From Pisaster brevispinus (lineage: Eukaryota; Echinodermata; Asteroidea; Forcipulatida; Asteriidae), in NCBI GenBank assembly GCA_023634235.1, contig JAMKCF010000008.1:7400676-7464675 (forward strand): a DNA stretch of 64,000 nucleotides. Reading direction: 5' to 3'. The notes below the pieces were generated by a model. That model was not told the DNA's origin. It did not search any database and worked only from the letters and a program-made list of their open reading frames with translations. Every line of letters begins with the position of its first letter. Position 1 is the first letter of the stretch. Shown here in pieces: positions 47,847 through 58,445 of the stretch. The position numbers were made by a program, and so were the translations under genes.

Positions 47847-49799
47847 TGGTAATTTTTTCACTCAAAAAGACTTTTGAAGACCAGTAAAATATACTAAAAA
47901 CTTAAGAAGCCATTCTTCATGTCAACATATCAGGCATGAAGTAATTGCACAGAAAATCAGAAGTCAAATTTTCTCTTTAACAAGTCAAAGGTACATTCTA
48001 TCCACTTTTCAACTCGAAATGGGCCATGGGCAATATTTGTTTGTTATTAGTGCACTTTTCCTTGGGTTTATATGTTCATGGTAAAGCTTTAGAAATAATA
48101 TTTTCCTAGTGTGGCTTGGGGCAATATTTATTTATTTATTTTTTCATAGGTTGGCAGGGTGCAATATTTATGTTTGAAGGATTGTCTAAGTTAAGAGAAC
48201 TTAATTTTTCTCTTCATTTCTGTATTCCAGCTCGAGTCATATCCATTCATGCACTTAATTATTTTGCTCACTGTTTAAGACATTTCAACTGGTTGTTTTC
48301 TACAGAATGTAGAACAAAAAGGCAACTTCCGTCCTTTTCAATTCCGCTTGCCCCCCTTCCAATCAAAGAACACATAACTGGGGATTTGTGAAGACGCTTT
48401 CTTACGCGTGTTGTCATTGGTTGATGGATCATTACTAGCAGAAGGTATAGTGGCACGAACAGCACTAGAAAGAAAAAAAATTGTGAATTTTAGAGTCTAT
48501 CGAAAAATTTTCACTGATACATTTTAGTATAAATAATATACATAATTATGTATTGATAACAAACACTTTTGGGAAATATTTTTATCGATGTATATGTTTT
48601 GTCTGTTGTGTAGAATTAGGCGTGGTTAAGTCTGCCAAATTTGATTGACTCATTACTGCAATAGCTTGTAAAAATGTTATACCTTAATAGAAGACGGGTC
48701 GAAAGCGGCGTTCAATGCAAACACATGGGTTGTGCACATTTTATTCAAATTGAATAGCATATTTCATAGTATTTTTGTACAGCAATATTGTTTTTTCCCA
48801 TTTGAATGAAGTTAACACTCTTTAACATCCCCCAGTGAGACGTTTTCTCCCTGATGTCCTCGGCCCTGTGTGTAGGTTTGTTAGGATGGGGCAGGGGTAG
48901 AAGTTGGGGGGGCTGGGCGGGCATATTTTGTCAATGAGGCTGGAGGGGAAGATGGAGTGTCTGTCCTCTGTTTTATGAAATGAGATGTTTCTATTTATAA
49001 CTTTCATCTTGGGAATAGGGAACCAGACAAGATGGCTGCAGTGTTAGGGGAAATTTTCCAATGTAGCACATCCCTTTTATTAAATAGTCGGTATAAAGAG
49101 TTGGGGTTTTTTTTTCAAAGCATCTTTGTGTTTATTCGTTTAATTTTCAATGTACTGTTCTGTTTCATGAGAAGTATTTTATTTTTCTGCTGCACTAGAA
49201 TGCTCATCCAGAACATGCTACGTAACACTGTGCCCCCACGTCCTTCAACTCAGCTTTGTTAAACTCTGTATACTGCATAATGGAAACTGACAAACTTCAC
49301 AACTATGAACTAGAATTCAAGATGACCGATAAGTATGGGGTTTTTTCCCCAAAAAGCAAAAAACATCAATGTTGCTAATTATTACTTTGGAATCTAAGAG
49401 GTCTTGTACCCTATAACGAAGAATGGGGTGTGAAATGATGCTATTGTACATTCTCGTCTTCAAAGTGCTGTTTTACTAACGACAAAAATGTGGGAATTTT
49501 TTTTTTTTACTTTGCAAATCCGAAAACTACCCACTGAAATGGGTGGAGATAAGTCTTTAAACAGTGGAGGTTTACGTTGGCCTCGGTTGATATCAAATCA
49601 TTACCAAGGCTGATTGAAAAGGACAGGGGTGGGTGAGATGGAGGGTAAACCAAAACCACCCATATATCCTCCAAAATACTTGCCTGATAAAAATGATGTC
49701 ATTCCTGGTGCTCATGGCACATGAACATTGTAACCCCGGTCATTGGGCTGTTTATTTCATTCCTCAAACCATCTCATTCCTGGGGAGTATACAACCTGT

Positions 49800-50010
49800 G
49801 CTGCCAAGTAAGTGCCGCACCAAACTAAAGCAAAAAAACAAGAGCCATCCCTGCCCTCACCCATTTACTCCTGGTGAAGAGAAGCAATTGTTCTTCAGTG
49901 TTTTGCTGTAGGACACAGGTATCGTAACTGGGGTTCACATCCACACCCTGATGACTTGGCCACCAGAATCTGGTGTACTAGACCAGTCGGCCATACCACT
50001 CCGGGGTTCA
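49800..50010 (-). repeat. SINE-C, reverse copy
   Basis: On the minus strand are a class II A-box-like TATGGCCGACTGGTCTAG, a B-box remnant GATGTGAACCCCAG, then CTGTGTCCTACAGCAAAACAC and ACAATTGCTTCTCTTCACC. The order matches the body start of the copy at 16933. Confidence 0.6.
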
Positions 50011-50623
50011 TAGGTCCATGGGGACTCTTTGGTTGGGGAGAGGGTTGATTTCTCAAAATTTTACACTGATAAAAACATAAGTACCAGTTTCTAATACCGC
50101 ATTAAAAGCCTTCTTGGCTTTAGCTAGCCATTTTTTTTTCTTCCTGTGCCCAAATTTCCTCCACTGTTTTGCCCAAATTTGGGAGAGCATTTGCCCTTGA
50201 AAATGGGACTGCATTTTCCTTCCCCCGCCCCCATCCCCCCCTGGTTCGTACACCTATGATTGGGTTTAATATGTTCAGTACCTTGTAGCCCATGGTCTCT
50301 GTTCATGGTTTGATTATTTGCTGAAGGATTTGGAAGGATATAGTGACTGGGTGGTTGTGGTTGATGATAAGAAGGTTTTTATGGAGAAGTTGAATGGGTA
50401 GGCTTTAGTAAGAGACATACTAATGAACTGATTGGTTTTATTTACCATGCAATGTAACTCCTCACAGCAGAGAACCTTGTATGAATTCAAATAACAGCAA
50501 ACATCCACCTTAGAAAAATCACTTCTGATATTTTAAAAACAAAAGTTTAAGAGAACTTATGGCCCAGGGATACGATGCAATTTCTAATAAATAAAAGAAA
50601 AATGAGATGGATTTTCCAAGCAA

Positions 50624-50816
50624 CCAGGGCCTGATTTCACGGAAGCAGTTTGGGCTGAAAATAAATGTCTGCTTTTGTAATAGAAATAAACAGGGGACCT
50701 GGCATAAACAGAAACATGATACAGTATTTTAACTGGTAACCCTTTTCTGGTGAGCAAAAGTTGTTTTGTGCTTAGCCAACTTTTCTGCTTAATGAACTTG
50801 GGCCCAGGGTTGAGTG
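50624..50816. repeat. MITE family M1, full-length copy
   Basis: CAGGGCCTGATTTCACGGAAGC at the left and GCTTAATGAACTTGGGCCCAG at the right are inverted, about 193 bp apart. Interior AACTGGTAACCCTTTTCTGG and TTTTGTGCTTAGCCAAC match the copy at 56212. Confidence 0.65.
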
Positions 50817-51025
50817 TCACGACTACAATTATCCATTGCAGTGGTTTATTATTTTGTTTAAGCTTAGAAAAGTTATATGAAGTTATATAGAGTATAAATA
50901 TATAATATATGAAGTATATATTTGGCCTGAATTGAATATTCTCTGTAAAGAATTCAAAATGGTTTAAGTTTGCTGTGAAGTTTATGAGGGATATTTTGGT
51001 TGTATTTATGACTGTGTGCTTCTTA

Positions 51026-51382
51026 TAAGGGCAAAGTATACCTTTGGTTTTTGGAACCGTTCGATTGTTTTAACCCTATAGAAATGTAGATATATACAAT
51101 AAAACGAACCTGTGAAAATTTCATTTCAAAAAGGTGGTAGTATTTTTGAGATATTGCCGAGAATCTGGAGCGGTTGTGTCCACGCAGGATGAAATAATCC
51201 GTAATTGGAATACACAGTCTAAGAAAAGTTTCTCCGATTGAAATGTTTTTGAATCCCTCTCTCTAAATCCATATTCCTTTGATGGGAATGGTTTCTCCTC
51301 GAAAAAAGTGCTTCTTACCAAGTAAGGTTTTTATGGTCATTGATTTTTGGGAGTAATTACCAAAGGTATACCCTCCCTTAAA
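51026..51382. repeat. MITE family M4, copy with well-kept ends
   Basis: AGGGCAAAGTATACCTTTGGT at the left is mirrored by ACCAAAGGTATACCCTCCCTT at the right. AACCTGTGAAAATTTCAT near the left and GCTTCTTACCAAGTAAGG near the right are shared with the copy at 34185. The central hairpin is decayed (near 51222-51245). Confidence 0.75.
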
Positions 51383-52162
51383 AGTTATGGTGTATCATGA
51401 GAATGGACAATTCGACCACTATGGCAGGATCTTTATTGCAGGAGTGAATTTTCAGGTAAATAAAAAAAAAAGTGGAAAACGTTTCTCACATGGACAGCTA
51501 AAAGTTGATACAGAATGACCAGAATTGATCGAGGAAGGAACACTCACAGGTTGCTGTAATAAGTGATCATCTTTTGACATTTCTAAAATCTATGAGCGAT
51601 GATGTACCACCTGTCTACCGTAGTACTTGAAATTTTAATTGATTATATACAAACACAGTTTGATTAATTACTTGAAATTAGCTTACTGGAGTTAATTTCC
51701 CTGCTATTCTTTTTCTTTCTTTTGTTTGTTTTTTTCACATAGCTTTAAAAAATAATGCTTCGCTTTTTGTAATTCACAGTTCTTTCCTGGAGAACAAACT
51801 TTGCAAGGCTATACTAATTTTTTAGGATGCTTGTATGTATTTTATGTGAGAAGTGTGACTTTTAGCGTGCCATTTCTCTTTACATTTAGTTATTAACAAA
51901 AGGCAGAATTGTACACACTGTTTACACTGTTAGTGTGCCTGCCGCTTCGAAAATATCAAGAAGAACTTTCTTTGATTTCTTGTTACTGGCAAAGTAGATT
52001 ACACTGCACCTATTAATTCTAGGCAAATGAACTTTTATCTCGTTGCAGCCATCTTGTTTTTGTTGTTTTGGGTTTTTTTCTCCTGTTTAAATCAACGCAT
52101 ACCAAACAGGCTGGCTATAAAATAGCCTGGCCCCCTTCTTGTATAATGGGAGACTTGTGTGG

Positions 52163-52179
52163 GCACTAGGTGGCAGCAG
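52163..52179 (+). promoter_or_regulatory. CTCF-like motif
   Basis: GCACTAGGTGGCAGCAG fits the CTCF core CCASYAGRKGGC apart from the first base. It is in the opposite orientation to the motif at 43526, so the two flank junctophilin exons 4 and 5. Confidence 0.4.
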
Positions 52180-52349
52180 ATGGACCAGGTAAGTTCTTAG
52201 AGGTGTGATCATTCTCTAAACAGCAAACACATGTACATTTACCTGGTATGTCCATTGCAGCCCAGTGTTCACAAGTCTCGTATTGATTAGAATCTTGCAT
52301 CAAATATGTATGGAAGTGTATTTTAGGACATGGTACAAAAAAACCTGTT

Positions 52350-52635
52350 CCGTACGTACGAATTACTAATTTGTATGCAAAGATTGCTATTCCGTATGTA
52401 CGAATAATCCATTCAAATGGATTCCCAGTTCTTACGTAAGGCATAGTTATCTGTGCGGAGGAATTAGTAACAAGAAGTAAGATTTAGCACTTCCTACGTA
52501 CGGCATAGTAATCCGTACATTCGAATTACTAATTTGTACGTACAGAATAGTAATTTGTCCGTGTGTACGGAAAAGTAATTTGTACGTACGAATTACTAAT
52601 TCGTACGTACGAATTACTAATTCGTACGTACAGAA
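52350..52635. repeat. Array of palindromic TTCGTACGTACGAA units
   Basis: About 12-14 spaced motifs of CGTACGTACG or CGTACG type alternate with AATTACTAA or ATAGTAAT spacers, for example TTCGTACGTACGAATTACTA three times in 52575-52630. Units are about 20 bp and self-complementary. The left half (52350-52450) is diverged; the right half (52560-52635) is nearly perfect. Confidence 0.8.
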
Positions 52636-53599
52636 TGGGTTTGGGTTTTGGGGGTTTTTTTTTCACCATGATCCTAAATACAATTCAATAAATATGTCAT
52701 GTGCTTCTCCCTTAGTCCAGCTTGGCCTTTCCTGTTCCACTTCCTGCAAATTGAACCAGAGTGGTATGTTTACAGTCAACCCTAAGTAAATTACACTTCC
52801 ATTGGGCTACATAAACAAAATTACTAACCTGCACTTGTCCGATCCAAACTAAATTGCTCCCAGCATTAACATCACACCCTTGCCCTCTGTTTTGTTTTTT
52901 GGGGTTTTTTCCCGATACTAATTCATTAGGATTAGTGATACTTGTTTTGAACCCCTGCACTAATCAACATTTCTTTTTCGCAAATAATGCATTGCAAATC
53001 GCCCAAATGACTTCTTATGATTAGCTTTAAGCTGTTAGAGTGAAAACATTTCCTGTCACACAGCTTCTCCACCATTTTACCACCATGTATCTTTCATTTT
53101 TACCTGAAAAAGTCGTGCTACTGCAGTATTACCGCGACCTCCTCCATGGTTTTACCCTATAGTGCCCGATTACCATACCCTAATTAATATACCCCCTTTT
53201 TCTAAAAAAATAATAATAATACTGTTACCCGTTGCCCCAAAATGAAAGAAAAGTTGCACCTTTTTTTTTTACGAATGCTGGCCCACACTTGGAGACACCA
53301 ATTGCTGAAGTATACTGAAACACTTTCGAATAATTAAGTTCACGTGTTAAAGTGGGATTTGTGTGACATGTTTGCCAACTTTTCTATAGTTGTTTTATGG
53401 GGGCAGATCACACTTTTTCTGTAAAGAAAAAAAAATCTGTGTAAATGATCGTATAATGAGACTAGCAATTGTTTCGATCCAAGGTTGGCTTCGAATGCTT
53501 TACACATCAAGTTGCTGAAAAGTTGTCGTGTTGCCTTGAAAAAGGTTTCTCAATTTCTAAATTTCAAATAGCAATGTTACATTCTGAAAGCTGCAAGAA

Positions 53600-53740
53600 G
53601 AATCCTAGATCCAATTTCATAAAGCTGTCAAAGCACAAACAATCCGCTTAGCATAGAACAAAATTGCTTAGTGAAAACAGATTACCAGCCAAAGTGTCAT
53701 TTTAATGTATATTATATATTTTTTGGCTGGTTCCTTATGA
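53600..53740. repeat. MITE family M1, diverged copy
   Basis: GATCCAATTTCATAAAGCTGTC, CTTAGTGAAAACAG, ATTACCAGCCAAAGTGTC and TTTTGGCTGGTTCC are M1 blocks in order. The right terminus is not preserved. Confidence 0.5.
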
Positions 53741-53774
53741 TTTGTGCATCAGCAAATCAATTGACATCTTGCAT

Positions 53775-54200
53775 TGGCTGCCATCACTGAGGTTGAACAA
53801 TGGAATTGTGCACAAGTGTGCGCGCTGCGCACAACTCTCAGCCAATCACAGGTCTTCATTTAGCCTGAACATCTGCTGTCACACTTCGAGGCTTGTGGAT
53901 CCTCCCAGATGTAACTTTGACGTATCCCATTCACATGTGTACACACATTACACTTGATTACATACAAACATTATGCACACACAGCAGCAGATGATCAAAA
54001 GTCACAGTTATTTGCTGGTGCATGTAGGAGACAGACTACGTCATTTCGGTGCAGACCAATCATAGCGCAGAAGTTGAAAGCTCACGTCTCTGCAAGTTTA
54101 TCCACTGATATCATTGGGCCTGTAAGACCAGTGCCTGTCTTTATCCTTGCGATTAAAGACAGGGGACCAGTCTAGTCTTTATTGACCTCAGTGATGGCGC
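53775..54200. repeat. Inverted-repeat element with GCCATCACTGAGGT ends
   Basis: GCTGCCATCACTGAGGTTGAAC at the left is mirrored by TTGACCTCAGTGATGGCGCTG at the right. The interior contains CAACTCTCAGCCAATCACAGG, a block whose reverse complement occurs at about 11850-11875 beside another GCGCCCTC...TGAG end. This suggests a dispersed family. Confidence 0.5.
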
Positions 54201-54591
54201 TGTGTTGGGCTTGTGATGTCATAATGCAAGGGGTTTATTTGATAAAGCAACATTATCTGTTAACATCATTATATTATGTTTAAACACTATGTTTTTGAGC
54301 TGCAGAAACATGTCAACTCTTCATGCCTTGTGCTTAGCTTTAGAAAGTCAGTTCAAACTCTGTTCCAACTGTGCTCATTAATGGACGACTGTACTTGTAT
54401 TTATTGTATAAAAAACCTGTTTTTATATTTAAAAGGAGTAATTAATTAAATTCTGATTATGGTGTTGTAAACAATATTGTTGAAAATGCTGGTCATGGAT
54501 GTGCCTTCACCAAACTAACCAAAACTATAAACTCAAGTGAAGCTTTATAATTTTTTTTTTTTTCAGTCAAATTATTTCAGAGGGGCACACT

Positions 54592-54760
54592 TACATAGAG
54601 CTTTTCAGCAGATTGTCACTTTCAGTTATTCAATCGCTTAGCATAAAGGATCCGGATACCAGTCACAATGGTGTATATACCTATGATGGCATTTTGGCTG
54701 GTCCACCCTTTCTGCTAAGCAAATTCCTGTGCTACAAGCAGCTCTGTAAGTAGACCCCAA
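54592..54760. repeat. MITE family M1, diverged copy
   Basis: ACATAGAGCTTTTCAGCAG, CCGGATACCAGTCACAATGG, GGCATTTTGGCTGGTCC and CTGCTAAGCAAATTCCTG follow the M1 order. The end reads GCAGCTCTGTAAGTAGACCC. Confidence 0.55.
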
Positions 54761-55639
54761 GGTATCATGCCTCCAGCGTCACTATTACAAACTGGTTATA
54801 ACTCGTAACATTTTCTCTGAAAAATAATATATATATTTTTGTATGTTTTGGGGTTGTTGTTGCTTCACAAAATGGTCTTGTTTGTTCGTATTTTGGGGTG
54901 TGTGTTTGTTTGTTTCTTTGTTTTTGTATGTATGTTTGTAGGGGTGTATGTTTGTTTCTTTCTTTGTTGTTTGTTGGGGTGTTGGGGTGTTTGTCTGTTT
55001 GTTTGTTTTGTGTTTGTTTTGGTTTTGAAACATACTTTTAACATAAGAGGCCATGTACGGTAGTAAAACAAATTCCATCTACTATTTTAAGCACTCTGGT
55101 TGAAAAGATTGTTTAGATGGCATTTAGGGTGCACCTTACCGTCTCTCGAACTAAAAAAAATTGGCTCTAAGAATTAAGAACCGATTCACTTGTTCTTATA
55201 ATGTCAACTGTATACTTCCGCCGTTCAGAACTAATTTGAAGAACTGGCCGCTTGACACACTTCCCGTTTTTCTGTTTGTTTCTAGTATAGTTTTGGGTAC
55301 TGTAGAGTTGTTATTGGTATGCCTCTCTTGTACCACTTTTCTATACCCCATTGCTTGCGTTTTTGAACCGTAGAATGGTTACCAATTACGACGACAAATT
55401 TGATTTCAACATTTTGGCAGAAGTTGCTGAAAATTGGAGCTTTGGTGGGAAAATGCAGCCTTCGATTATCAGCCCGGACTTCAAAAAAGATGTACCCCAA
55501 AAAGGAAGTACAGCATCCAACTTCTGAAAACATAAGATGCTCCACTTGGAGATCTGATTTTAAGTGAATACATCGATACAGATAAATACAAGTAGGACCC
55601 CCAATGTAATTTATTTGATCCTACCCTCTAAAGCTCCCG

Positions 55640-55850
55640 GGTAAAAAAATATGACCCGGATTCCAGCTCCCCCATCAGGGGCCGAGTCTGATTCATTTCT
55701 GGGTTAGGATGACCCGGAGACTGATCAAAATGAGGTTTTGACCTGGAGTCTGCGTCAATTTGACTCCTTTCGGGTCACAGATTCCGGGTCACAATGACCC
55801 AGAAGTGGGTCAGGCCCCACGGGACCCTGGGTCAATTCTGGGGGGGGGGT
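55640..55850. repeat. Cluster of TGACCCGG / CCGGGTCA repeats
   Basis: Around ten TGACCC or GGGTCA half motifs occur in both orientations within about 200 bp (for example ATGACCCGGATTCC, ATGACCCGGAGACTG, TTTCGGGTCACAGATTCCGG, GGGTCACAATGACCCAG). It may be a foldback element; termini are not clear. Confidence 0.6.
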
Positions 55851-56211
55851 GTGCGCGCGGGTTACAACAATAATTGTGTGCCAAAGTTCACTGTGAATTA
55901 TTCGTCATTTGGGAATTGCTTTTTACACAGCCTTAAAAACTATTTATTGGGAAGATTATTTGGTATCTAGGCCTTGCGCTATAGAGACTTGACAATTTAG
56001 AGTAAAAGAACTCTCGATCGTATTTATGAACATTTTTTAAGATATACAAAAATGATCTTCATGTGTGGATTGTTTAATATAGTAACACGCTTTGCTTGTT
56101 CATTAAATTTTGTGGCGGATTTGAAATGCATTGATGGCTCACTGTGTGTTATTCCAGAGTTTGTTCCAGAGACCTTACCGGAGTGGCTGAATAAAGCCAA
56201 AAGGACAGTTC

Positions 56212-56408
56212 CAGGGCCCAATTTCATAGAGCTGCTTAAGCATAAAATATTGCTTAACAATTGTCTGCTAAGCAGAAATGAGCAGGATACCAGTCACGAA
56301 TTGTACATGTGACATGGTAGTTTGGCTGGTAACCTTCTTTTGGTAAGCATATTTTTGTTGTGCTTAGCTACTTTTTGTGCTTAAGCAGCGCTATGAAATT
56401 GGGCCCTG
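56212..56408. repeat. MITE family M1, reference copy (hAT-like ends)
   Basis: CAGGGCCCAATTTCATAGAG at the left is mirrored by GCTATGAAATTGGGCCCTG at the right, followed inwards by a matching GCTGCTTAAGCA pair. It is 197 bp long. Interior blocks GATACCAGTCACGAATTG and AGTTTGGCTGGTAACC recur in at least five other copies here. CAGGG termini suggest a hAT-type non-autonomous element; no clean 8-bp duplication is seen. Confidence 0.85.
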
Positions 56409-57009
56409 CAAGTCTTGGACATTGTACAATGTTAAATTTATGTTCATGATGTGGTGCTCCCACGGACGACCGCGGTCACACACTTTTCAACACAAGAATG
56501 TCACAATTTTGAAGCCGAAATCATCCAAAAGCAAAGGCTTTCAAAAACTGTGATTCCTTTGTTTAGTGTGAAATTCCACTAGGCTAAATGCTCATTTCCA
56601 ACAATCTTTACTTGTATTACAGTGATTTACATAATAGACCATGGGTGGCTACATTGTCTTGTCTTCCAACGCCGGTAGGCCCTTAGTGTAAGTATAACTG
56701 AACGTAAACCTCTTTCTTAGTAGATGACTGGTAATAAATGAAACAGCAATTTGATTTAAATCAATTTCACAAAATATAATTTTAATAAAAGGGCTTACAG
56801 TAACTGTGTTATAATTACTTTTGACCAACAATATACAACCGACTGTCGGTGTACTGCACGTGTGCTCGCCATGATCAGCTGAGATGACGTAGTACCCTCT
56901 ATAAGTCACGTGTGGACATGTAAACATTGGTCGTGCAATCAGTGTTTTGGGTGGGAAATTCTCATGAAACGTATTGTTTGTTCTCTCACGTGTTTTTCTT
57001 CCCGTGGCA

Positions 57010-57152
57010 TTTTCGAATCCACGGTTTGTGCTTTTGGCTATGGCTTAGGCACCATCTGCCTGTCTGAGGTCCCGTAGCGAAAGTGTACGTTTTCAAAGAT
57101 ACCGTCGTGGCCGAGGTCGAGGTATGTTAGCCAAAGCCGTGGATTCGAAAAG
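57010..57152. repeat. 143-bp foldback element with TTTTCGAATCCACGG ends
   Basis: TTTTCGAATCCACGG at the left is exactly mirrored by CCGTGGATTCGAAAA at the right, and GCTTTTGGCTATGGCTTAGG pairs with the GTTAGCCAAAGCC region. The GGCTATGGC core links it loosely to the GGCGGCTA foldback family. Confidence 0.7.
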
Positions 57153-57914
57153 GGCCGCAATATGATAAATAGTCGGGGCCTTTTTGATAGTGATTGCTAG
57201 TAAAGATTACTGTTGTTAAATACAGGGAATGTGACCAAGATGCCTGGACGCTGCAGTGGTATGACATGTCAAATTTCCCCGCAACATTTTACGTTCTGCA
57301 GAGAGGAATTTGTTTCCATTCAACGTTTGTTTGGGTAAGTCTAATTAATTTAGATAACTAGAATAAGTTGCGTATCAATTAGGAAGGTTTTCTGTCTTAT
57401 TACTGGTTAAAACAGTCGGACAAACAGTTCGTGTTTCTCTGCAACTATGGGCGGCTCTCCACGAGTCCGACAAATTGCGTAAAGATATATAATATTACAA
57501 GTTTGTATGCTGGTGGGTGTGATGGGGCAAGATTCTCCACAGCTGCGTAGCTTGACAATCTCGAAGACTGGTCGGGGAAAAATCTCCAGTTTTGGGGGTT
57601 AGCTTCCGTCGTCTTCCTCCGTCTTTGGTTCCGGTTGAAACCCACCGCGTGGTTCCAGAACGTGCATCACTCTGCATTATGGTATAGAAGTGGATGGACC
57701 AAACACAAAATGAATTACTATGAGTGTTGCTACTTTAATAATGTAAAGCGTATGTAAAAGTTTGCTTTACCTTTGGATAGAGTGTGATTGGTCAAAGTAA
57801 GAGGAACCATTAAACATTAATTGAACTCCTGAGAAAAATTGTGTCCACTGTATAGAATTAATGTTGTCTATTTTTAAAACTGACTGGCACCCCCGAACAA
57901 AGATATTGACTGAT

Positions 57915-58040
57915 AGGGAGACCGCCAACATAGGGCTGGATAGCTCAGTTAGTAGAGCGCCGGTACGTTAATCCGGAGGTCGTTGGTTCAAGTCCCGCTC
58001 CAGTCAATTTTTCTTTGTTCAAACCCAAATTGTCGTAATT
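57915..58040 (+). repeat. SINE-B: tRNA-like repeat, best copy
   Basis: Positions 57934-58005 fold as a cloverleaf. The acceptor stem GGCTGGA/TCCAGTC pairs over all 7 positions (one G-T); the D stem is GCTC/GAGC; the anticodon stem CCGGT/TCCGG has one mismatch; the T stem GTTGG/CCCGC has one mismatch. The triplet in anticodon position is GTT, but position 33 is C and not the invariant U, and the sequence is unlike known tRNA-Asn. The same flanks as at 5938 (TAGGGAGACCGCCAACAT upstream, GTTCAAACCCAAATT downstream) show it is a SINE-type element. Confidence 0.75.
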
Positions 58041-58254
58041 TTAAAGTTTAAATACAAAACAAAATGCAAAAAATAGTTTGTGGCCTGACGTTTCGACCCT
58101 AGCAGAGTCTTTCTCGAAGGCTAAAATGAATACAAATTTAGCCTAATATCGTCCACGGATTCTAGATATTAAAGGATAAAGTTTTAGAGCAAAAAGTCAA
58201 TTTCTAAAGACTGTATTTCCATCTTGATCCGTACTCAAGTTCTGTTGTTTTTGA

Positions 58255-58445
58255 TCAACAGAGTGTGGGTTTGACGGTCACTGATGTTACACGTGTGTCC
58301 TTTAGCAAGATAATGTACCACAATTGCTTTGTCCTTCGGGTTGGACATTAAGTCATAGGCCCCTAAGAATGGTATAGTGAAAAGAACACAGAACACTCAT
58401 TGTGTAAGAGTAGGGGTTAACCCTTGTGTTTCTGGTTTTAGTAAT
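58255..58445 (+). repeat. SINE-C, body fragment
   Basis: The head remnant AACAGAGTGTGGGTTTGACG is followed by CGTGTGTCCTTTAGCAAG, CACAATTGCTTTGTCCTTCG and AAAAGAACACAGAACAC, with GAGTAGGGGTTAACCC downstream. It lies about 130 bp beyond the transporter's last visible codon. Confidence 0.65.

Larger units (their letters stand above)
47005..50595 (+). other. Probable junctophilin 3' UTR and downstream region
   Basis: The first canonical AATAAA I see after the stop is at about 50585-50592 (TAATAAATAAAAG), so the 3' UTR may be up to 3.6 kb. Earlier cleavage by variant signals (for example ATTAAA near 49078) is possible. The first 1.5 kb carries AU-rich pentamers. A reversed SINE-C lies at 49800, making a shorter UTR perhaps more likely. 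Confidence 0.4.

Noticed and set aside
54785..55078. Thr/Lys/Asn-rich open frame on the - strand
   Set aside because: It arises from a TTTG/GTTT simple repeat; no protein-like features.
57934..58005. Functional tRNA-Asn gene (GTT anticodon)
   Set aside because: C at position 33, mismatches in the anticodon and T stems, no resemblance to tRNA-Asn bodies, and homologous flanks in two other copies show a repeat element.
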